From Gp6-AA40 sp050742535 (GTDB lineage: Bacteria; Acidobacteriota; Vicinamibacteria; Vicinamibacterales; UBA2999), in NCBI GenBank assembly GCA_050742535.1, contig JBOGIQ010000144.1:1-13549 (forward strand): a stretch of DNA of 13,549 nt, given 5' to 3'. Shown here piece by piece: positions 9,670-13,549 of the stretch (positions are counted from its first letter, which is position 1; each line of letters opens with the position of its first letter). The position numbers and the translations under genes are program-made. The notes below the pieces were generated by a model that had not been told where the DNA came from, made no database searches, and saw only the letters and a list, made by a program, of their open reading frames with translations.

Positions 9670-10512
9670 TCATTCACCTCTGATCGCCCGGGCAATCGTG
9701 TCGGCAAATCGCACGAACCGCGGACCAGGCACCGACAGGAACTCGTCGGTGAACACATGGACGCGGCCGTTCCTGACGGCGCGAACCGAATCGAGACGGC
9801 GCCACTGACGCCGCAGTGCCGCGGCATCCGCGTGGCCCGCGGAGAACTCGATGATGACGTCGGGGTCGAGCCGCACGACGCCTTCGGCGGACAACGTCGG
9901 GTACGAAACCGTGCCGGATGTGAGCGCATTCACGCCGCCGGCGTGGGTGATCAGGTCGTCATGGATGGTTCCTGGTGCCGCCGCGGTGAGGCGGCGGACG
10001 TCGTCGGCGCGGCCAAAGCAGATCAGGACCCGCGGACGTGGAGTGGGGATGAGGCGACTCGCCGCCGCCAAGGTCTGACGAAGCGCCTCGGCCGCCTGTT
10101 TCGCGCGTGTCGCCACGCCGCACCGTTCACCCACCTGCTCGACGCTGCGAACGATGCCCTCGAGGCTGCGGTGATCGACCCGAAGAATCGGGATGCCGAG
10201 CGTCCTGATCCTCGGCTCGAGATCGGCGTGCTCGGCAAGCGTGACGACGAGATCTGGCTGCAGCGCGACCAGCGCCTCGTAGTTTGGCGTGAGGTATCCG
10301 CCGATCTTCGGCAGCGAGAGCACGGCGCGTGGGAATCGGCAATAACTCGTGACGCCGACGACGCGTGGTCCGGCGCCGGCTTCAAACAGCACTTCGGTGA
10401 CACTCGGAGCCAGCGACACGATCCGGGCCGGTGACTGCGCGGCCGCCGGCAGGGACAGGAGCAGGGCCACGACGCTGCTCCACAGAACACGGGACAGAGA
10501 TGGCGCGGACAT
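9670..10512 (-). CDS. btuF: BtuF-like periplasmic corrinoid-binding protein
   Basis: First gene of the B12 operon, 280 aa, encoding the substrate-binding protein that would deliver corrinoid to BtuC. An N-terminal signal peptide (LWSSVVALLLSLPAAAQS) is followed by the helical-backbone binding fold: RIVSLAPSVTEVLFEAGAG, VGVTSYCRFP, LPKIGGYLTPNYEAL, ALQPDLVV and, late, LDPDVIIEFSAGH and VHVFTDEFLSVPGPR. The start is ATG 10512, preceded by AGGAGG at 10517-10522, a strong ribosome binding site; an upstream in-frame start would lose that site. It lies about 125 bases downstream of the cobalamin riboswitch. It could bind another metal chelate in principle, but the riboswitch and context favour corrinoids. 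Nineteen bases separate it from btuC. Confidence 0.92.
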   Translation of the reverse strand: MSAPSLSRVLWSSVVALLLSLPAAAQSPARIVSLAPSVTEVLFEAGAGPRVVGVTSYCRFPRAVLSLPKIGGYLTPNYEALVALQPDLVVTLAEHADLEPRIRTLGIPILRVDHRSLEGIVRSVEQVGERCGVATRAKQAAEALRQTLAAASRLIPTPRPRVLICFGRADDVRRLTAAAPGTIHDDLITHAGGVNALTSGTVSYPTLSAEGVVRLDPDVIIEFSAGHADAAALRRQWRRLDSVRAVRNGRVHVFTDEFLSVPGPRFVRFADTIARAIRGE

Positions 10513-10516
10513 GGTT

Positions 10517-10522
10517 CCTCCT
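10517..10522 (-). promoter_or_regulatory. Strong ribosome binding site of btuF
   Basis: AGGAGG on the minus strand, four bases before the ATG at 10512. It fixes the btuF start. It lies immediately after a small GC hairpin (10524-10538), so its accessibility may be part of riboswitch control. Confidence 0.75.
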
Positions 10523-10523
10523 C

Positions 10524-10618
10524 GCCGCCCCTCGCGGCGCAAGGACGAGCCGGTCCGAACTGAAAGGAACGAGGAAAGGACGCCGACGCGGCGTGCCTCC
10601 CACCTCCCCCTCGGAGGT
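10524..10618 (-). promoter_or_regulatory. Riboswitch expression platform: three consecutive leader hairpins
   Basis: Between the riboswitch and btuF the minus-strand leader can form three short perfect stems. They are ACCTCC/GGAGGT with a 5-base loop (10602-10618), ACGCCG/CGGCGT with a 3-base loop (10580-10594), and GCCGC/GCGGC with a 5-base loop (10524-10538) abutting the btuF Shine-Dalgarno. The middle stem is followed by a pyrimidine-rich stretch (CCTTTCCTCGTTCCTTT), which is weak for an intrinsic terminator. Control could be by termination or by blocking the ribosome site; sequence alone does not decide. The stems are seen directly, the role is inferred. Confidence 0.4.
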
Positions 10619-10635
10619 TCGGGTCGGCGATGACA

Positions 10636-10810
10636 CGTCGGCAGGTCTTCGGACTTACGGGCGGTGGCGTATGCCGTGCCTACTAGCGTCGCTTCCCGGC
10701 TCGCGAAAGCCAGTGCTGTTGACGCGTTCGTTCCCGATTACCGCTGCGGGGCAGTCCCGGACTTGCACCGGGTTCCCTCTTGCGACGCCTGGAACACAGG
10801 CGAACCGACG
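10636..10810 (-). ncRNA. Cobalamin riboswitch
   Basis: Read on the minus strand, this segment carries the cobalamin riboswitch core in order: GGTTCGCC at the 5' side, AGAGGGAACCCGGTGCAAGTC (about 10760-10780), ACTGCCCCGCAGCGGTAA (10738-10755), an AGCACTGGC segment, a GGGAAGC segment and the B12 box AGTCCGAAGACCTGCC (10640-10655). A six-base closing stem is visible: CGTCGG (10805-10810) pairs with CCGACG (10636-10641). Binding of adenosylcobalamin (or another cobalamin) is expected to reduce expression of the downstream btuF-cobU operon. The long segment between the core and the B12 box suggests the classical large class with peripheral stems. Confidence 0.95.
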
Positions 10811-10823
10811 CAGTGGTGAGCAC

Positions 10824-10851
10824 TCTATTGGCGCGCGAAGCCGGCTGTCAA
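10824..10851 (-). promoter_or_regulatory. Probable promoter of the riboswitch and B12 operon
   Basis: On the minus strand a perfect TTGACA (10846-10851) stands 16 bases before AATAGA (10824-10829), a weak -10. Transcription would begin near 10815-10818, just ahead of the riboswitch's first stem. The location relative to the riboswitch is the main support. Confidence 0.5.
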
Positions 10852-10880
10852 GTTAGGGTCGAAACGAGTGATGAACTTGA

Positions 10881-10886
10881 TATATT
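10881..10886 (+). promoter_or_regulatory. Possible -10 element of the divergent transglutaminase-like gene
   Basis: TATATT lies in the only AT-rich stretch of the divergent intergenic region, 15 bases before the ATG at 10902. No good -35 is seen at the usual spacing. If used, the mRNA leader would be only about 5-10 bases, and no Shine-Dalgarno precedes the ATG, so translation would be nearly leaderless. Confidence 0.3.
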
Positions 10887-10901
10887 TTGTCGTCTCCACG
10901 C

Positions 10902-12371
10902 ATGCCGGAAGACGGTTGGACAGACGAGTTCCCTCCGCTGGATCCGCCGGCCGGTGCGCCGACTCTTCTGCCCGATCCACTTGACCCGCCAGGGTGGAAC
11001 GGGCCCATCACGCGCCCGCGGCCGCCCGTTCCCGAGCGGCCACCGATACCCTTTCCACCGGACGGTCTTCCCCTTCCGCCGGAGGAGCGGCCGCTCACGT
11101 GGCTCGAGCGCCTCGCACGGTGGTGGGAGTCGCTGTCGCTCACATGGAAGGTCATCTCCGTCGTAATAGTCGTGGGGATCATCGTCTGGGCCATCGTGAT
11201 CTGGTACAGGAGCGAGACGCCTGGCGACGAGGATCTCCCCCCGCAAGTCGCTCCGATCGCGATTCGCTTCAACTGGGACGAGACCTCGACGCTCGATGCG
11301 CTCAACATCCGGCGCAACGCGACGACGGAAGTCGAACTGCCTGAATGGACCTTGGGCGAGACCGATCCTGACGAGTCTCCCGCCGCGTATGCGATCGATG
11401 CGGTTCACGATCAAGTCATTCGCATCAAAGTGCAGCTCATGCTCATACCCCCGATCGACGCCGTCGTCAACGTGCGGGCACTTGGCGGCGGCGTGCTCGG
11501 CGAGGCCACCCGCACGGAGCCGGTCCATTTCACGCAGGGGTGGACGTTCCCCGAGTTCATCGACTTCGACCTTCGGAATCACCATATTGGCGCCGACGGC
11601 GTGCGGTGCGAAGACATCGACTGGCAGTGGCAGTTCCAGTTGCTCGGCGAGTCGGCGTGGCACGATATCGGCACGACGTCGCATCGTATCTATGTTGTTT
11701 TGGCGACGCCGCCGTTGGCATGGCTCCAGAGTCCGTTTCCTCACAAGCGAAACCCCTGGACCGAGGTGCTCGACTACTCCTGCGCCTGGGCTGAGGGCGC
11801 GAAGACCGCAGCCGAGGCGGCGAAGCTGATCACCCACGTGGTCAATCGTCCGGTTGCCGGGATCAAGTACGACATGGAAAACGGCGGGAAAGGCCATTTC
11901 ACCGATGATGCGAGCTTCCGCTGTACAGCGTTTCTCGATCGACTGCGACGTGGACCTGCCTCGTCATCTCCGGCGCTCGTCAATTGCTCCGACTGTGCGG
12001 CGATCGTCTCGACGTTTGCAAACGTGCTCGGGTGCAATCTCGATCAGTCAAAGATGTGCGACCAATCACCGAACGGCGATGTCTTCCATCTCAACAAGAT
12101 CATCGCAATCGGATATACCGACTTTGGATTCCCGTTGTGGGGTGACTGGTTCGGTTATCACGAGGTCGCCTGGCAGGGCGGAACCGCGAGCGATCCGGTG
12201 TGGGATGCGTGTCTGCAGACGAACGCGAACGGACCGAACCAGCCCCTGGTGCCCGTGCTGCCCGTCGAGTCCGTCTTTTCGAATCCCTATCGCCGGCAGC
12301 TCGTTCGCCCGTCGGATATCGGACGCTGCCAGCCGGATCATGAAACGACGTGGCGACGCGAGGTGGACTAG
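10902..12371 (+). CDS. Membrane-anchored protein with Pro-rich tail and transglutaminase-like cysteine-enzyme ectodomain
   Basis: A 489 aa protein I do not recognise by name. Residues 1-64 are a cytoplasmic tail with 24 prolines. One transmembrane helix follows (about 83-101, VISVVIVVGIIVWAIVIW), preceded by Arg and followed by an acidic stretch, giving N-in topology. Residues 115-270 look like beta-sandwich material. The C-terminal part has VNCSDCAAIVSTFANVLGC (360-378), which fits the CxDxA catalytic cysteine helix of transglutaminase-like folds (C362). FGYHEVAW (H420) and DPVWDAC (D431 or D435) are candidate His and Asp. All nine cysteines lie beyond the membrane helix, consistent with one catalytic thiol plus disulfides. 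ATG 10902 is chosen over an in-frame TTG at 10887; neither has a Shine-Dalgarno. The function is unknown, and the enzyme call is by motif pattern only. It is coupled to the next gene. Confidence 0.8.
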   Translation: MPEDGWTDEFPPLDPPAGAPTLLPDPLDPPGWNGPITRPRPPVPERPPIPFPPDGLPLPPEERPLTWLERLARWWESLSLTWKVISVVIVVGIIVWAIVIWYRSETPGDEDLPPQVAPIAIRFNWDETSTLDALNIRRNATTEVELPEWTLGETDPDESPAAYAIDAVHDQVIRIKVQLMLIPPIDAVVNVRALGGGVLGEATRTEPVHFTQGWTFPEFIDFDLRNHHIGADGVRCEDIDWQWQFQLLGESAWHDIGTTSHRIYVVLATPPLAWLQSPFPHKRNPWTEVLDYSCAWAEGAKTAAEAAKLITHVVNRPVAGIKYDMENGGKGHFTDDASFRCTAFLDRLRRGPASSSPALVNCSDCAAIVSTFANVLGCNLDQSKMCDQSPNGDVFHLNKIIAIGYTDFGFPLWGDWFGYHEVAWQGGTASDPVWDACLQTNANGPNQPLVPVLPVESVFSNPYRRQLVRPSDIGRCQPDHETTWRREVD

Positions 12372-12373
12372 TC

Positions 12374-13147
12374 ATGCCGTTGACCAGATGGCGGAGCGCG
12401 CTCAAGAAGACCTACGCATTCGACGCCTGGCCCGCCGCCGATGCGCCCGCGCTGTTCCTTCACTTCTGGAATTATCGTCCAGAGATCCGCGCGTGGCCGA
12501 AGGTGCGAGGCGTGGCGACGCGCCAGCCACTGGCGATGAGTCGCGCGCTCGTTGCCCGCGCATATCAGGCCCGGATAGGTGAGGGCCATCTCGTCAACGT
12601 GAGCGTTGGAGAGCATCGCGATGGGTTGCTCGCGCGTGAAACACTGCTCGAAATCCTGGGCTCGTCGATGGCGCACATGCCACGTGCCGAGGATCGTGGG
12701 CTCGGTGGTCTCGGGGAGATCGCGTATGCGGGTTTCGGCGATCCCGTGACGTGGGTCACGTTCGTGCGCGGCAATCTCGTCGTCGAGATTCAAAGCGAGG
12801 GCGATCGACCCTACGCGGTGGACGGGCTCGTCCACGCCGTCGCCGAACGGATCGAGCGACGTCCGGCCGAGACGCCGGTTGACGCACCGCGCATCGACTC
12901 GTTCGTCATCGGCGGCGCGCGAGCCGCGCGCGGCGCCCGCGTGCCGCTCCGATTCGACTACCTCGATCGGCCCGACGCGAGATTGACCGTGCGTCTGGAA
13001 ACCACGGCGGGTCCATTCACCCGGGAGTCCGACGGCCGGTTGTCACTCGAGGCTGTCCGAAGTGGTTCACACGAAGTCGCCCTCACGTTGGAAAGCGCAG
13101 ACGGACGTGTTGCCCGGAGTACAGCGTCACTCGAAGTCGGTCCGTAG
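12374..13147 (+). CDS. Hypothetical protein with C-terminal Ig-like beta domain, partner of the upstream gene
   Basis: A 257 aa protein of unknown function. It starts at ATG 12374, two bases after the previous stop, with GAGGTGG (12360-12366) as ribosome site inside the end of the previous gene, so translation is probably coupled. No signal peptide, membrane helix or cysteine is present. Residues 25-160 form a mixed alpha/beta region with the notable block GDPVTWVTFVRGNLVVEIQSEG (123-144) followed by a helix. Residues 173-257 alternate hydrophobic strands (PLRFDYLDRP, LTVRLETTAGPF, HEVALTLESADGR) as in Ig-like or cadherin-like domains. It is Arg- and aromatic-rich at the N-terminus. Export, if any, would need a non-Sec route or an interaction with the membrane-anchored neighbour. 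Confidence 0.8.
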   Translation: MPLTRWRSALKKTYAFDAWPAADAPALFLHFWNYRPEIRAWPKVRGVATRQPLAMSRALVARAYQARIGEGHLVNVSVGEHRDGLLARETLLEILGSSMAHMPRAEDRGLGGLGEIAYAGFGDPVTWVTFVRGNLVVEIQSEGDRPYAVDGLVHAVAERIERRPAETPVDAPRIDSFVIGGARAARGARVPLRFDYLDRPDARLTVRLETTAGPFTRESDGRLSLEAVRSGSHEVALTLESADGRVARSTASLEVGP

Positions 13148-13170
13148 CCGCGGCCGAGTGGTGACTGTGG

Positions 13171-13549
13171 TTACCCGACGGTGATGATGACGCAGTCACC
13201 GGCGGCAGCTGCTTTGTCGAGGAACCGTCGCACATCTTCGAAGCTGGCGATCAGCCACTCCAGCGGCGACTCGTGTGGTTGGGCCTTCCGCTTCCAGATC
13301 GCGTCGGGATAGATCTCGAGCCTGGTCATGCGCTCGGGATCGTAGCGGCGGGCGAGAGCGTCGGCATCCAGCGCGGAGAGATGCTGCGCGAATTGCCGCA
13401 CCTGGCCGGGCCGCAGGGCACGGGTGAGGCCTTCGTCGTCGAGGTCTTCGCCGCCGCGCAGGAAATAACACGCCGGCTCATCGCCCTCGTCGGCCGTCCC
13501 CGTCAGCAAGAACTGGAGCCCGTGCCACGCCTTCTCGATATCGATGCTT
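13171..13549 (-). CDS. DUF1877 (YfbM-like) family protein, N-terminus beyond the window
   Basis: The minus-strand frame ends with TAA at 13171-13173 and runs off the right edge; 125 C-terminal residues are seen of a family usually about 160-170 aa long. Family hallmarks are SIDIEKAWHGLQFLLTG at the window edge, then FLRGGEDL, LRPGQVRQFAQHLSAL, LARRYDPERMTRLEIYPDAIW, and a final helix FEDVRRFLDKAAAAGDCVIITV. DUF1877 proteins are small cytoplasmic proteins with no established biochemical role; some appear beside polymorphic-toxin immunity genes. It converges on the preceding + strand gene with only 23 bp between stops. No terminator hairpin is visible there. Confidence 0.88.
   Translation of the reverse strand, partial: SIDIEKAWHGLQFLLTGTADEGDEPACYFLRGGEDLDDEGLTRALRPGQVRQFAQHLSALDADALARRYDPERMTRLEIYPDAIWKRKAQPHESPLEWLIASFEDVRRFLDKAAAAGDCVIITVG

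Noticed and set aside
10848..11897. A 349-codon minus-strand frame opposite the transglutaminase-like gene
   Set aside because: It would run through the B12 operon promoter and is antisense to a frame with a clear membrane helix and motif structure.
13148..13170. Possible bidirectional terminator between the convergent stops
   Set aside because: No convincing inverted repeat or T-run is visible in the 23 bases.

Overview
The window is a GC-rich bacterial chromosome segment with short intergenic gaps. No rRNA, tRNA, phage, transposase or CRISPR is visible. An MtrB/PioB-type outer-membrane barrel fragment and a dispersed 'FDFAQG/LSEVEG'-type short repeat inside a gene suggest an uncultured Gram-negative soil or sediment lineage such as Acidobacteriota (Vicinamibacteria-like). 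That assignment is inference, not proof.

Layout. (1) 2-2308, + strand: a UvrA-like tandem ABC ATPase, cut off at the left edge and carrying a small repeat insertion. (2) 2383-4524, +: a solitary HypF ([NiFe]-hydrogenase maturation carbamoyltransferase). It is followed after 7 bp by a signal-peptide-bearing fragment of a beta-barrel protein (4532 onward), whose open frame runs antisense into cobU. (3) 10512 down to 5087, - strand: a compact B12 transport and salvage operon, btuF-btuC-pduO-cobT-cobS-cobC-cobU. A cobalamin riboswitch lies upstream (10636-10810), with a likely promoter at 10824-10851. Most junctions are 4-base stop/start overlaps. (4) 10902-13147, +, divergent from the B12 operon: two coupled genes of unknown function. 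The first encodes a membrane-anchored protein with a proline-rich cytoplasmic tail and a Cys-rich ectodomain resembling a transglutaminase/cysteine-protease core. The second encodes a protein ending in an Ig-like beta domain. (5) 13171 to the right edge, - strand: a DUF1877 (YfbM-type) protein, cut off at its N-terminus.

How the genes work together. BtuF and BtuC would capture and import corrinoid. PduO adenosylates it, CobU activates adenosylcobinamide to the GDP form, and CobT makes alpha-ribazole phosphate. CobS joins the halves and CobC removes the phosphate. This is a full nucleotide-loop assembly (cobinamide salvage) set without de novo corrin genes. The transporter ATPase BtuD and an outer-membrane BtuB are not in the window. 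The riboswitch would turn the operon down when B12 is plentiful. The 10902-13147 pair is the part least explained by known biology.
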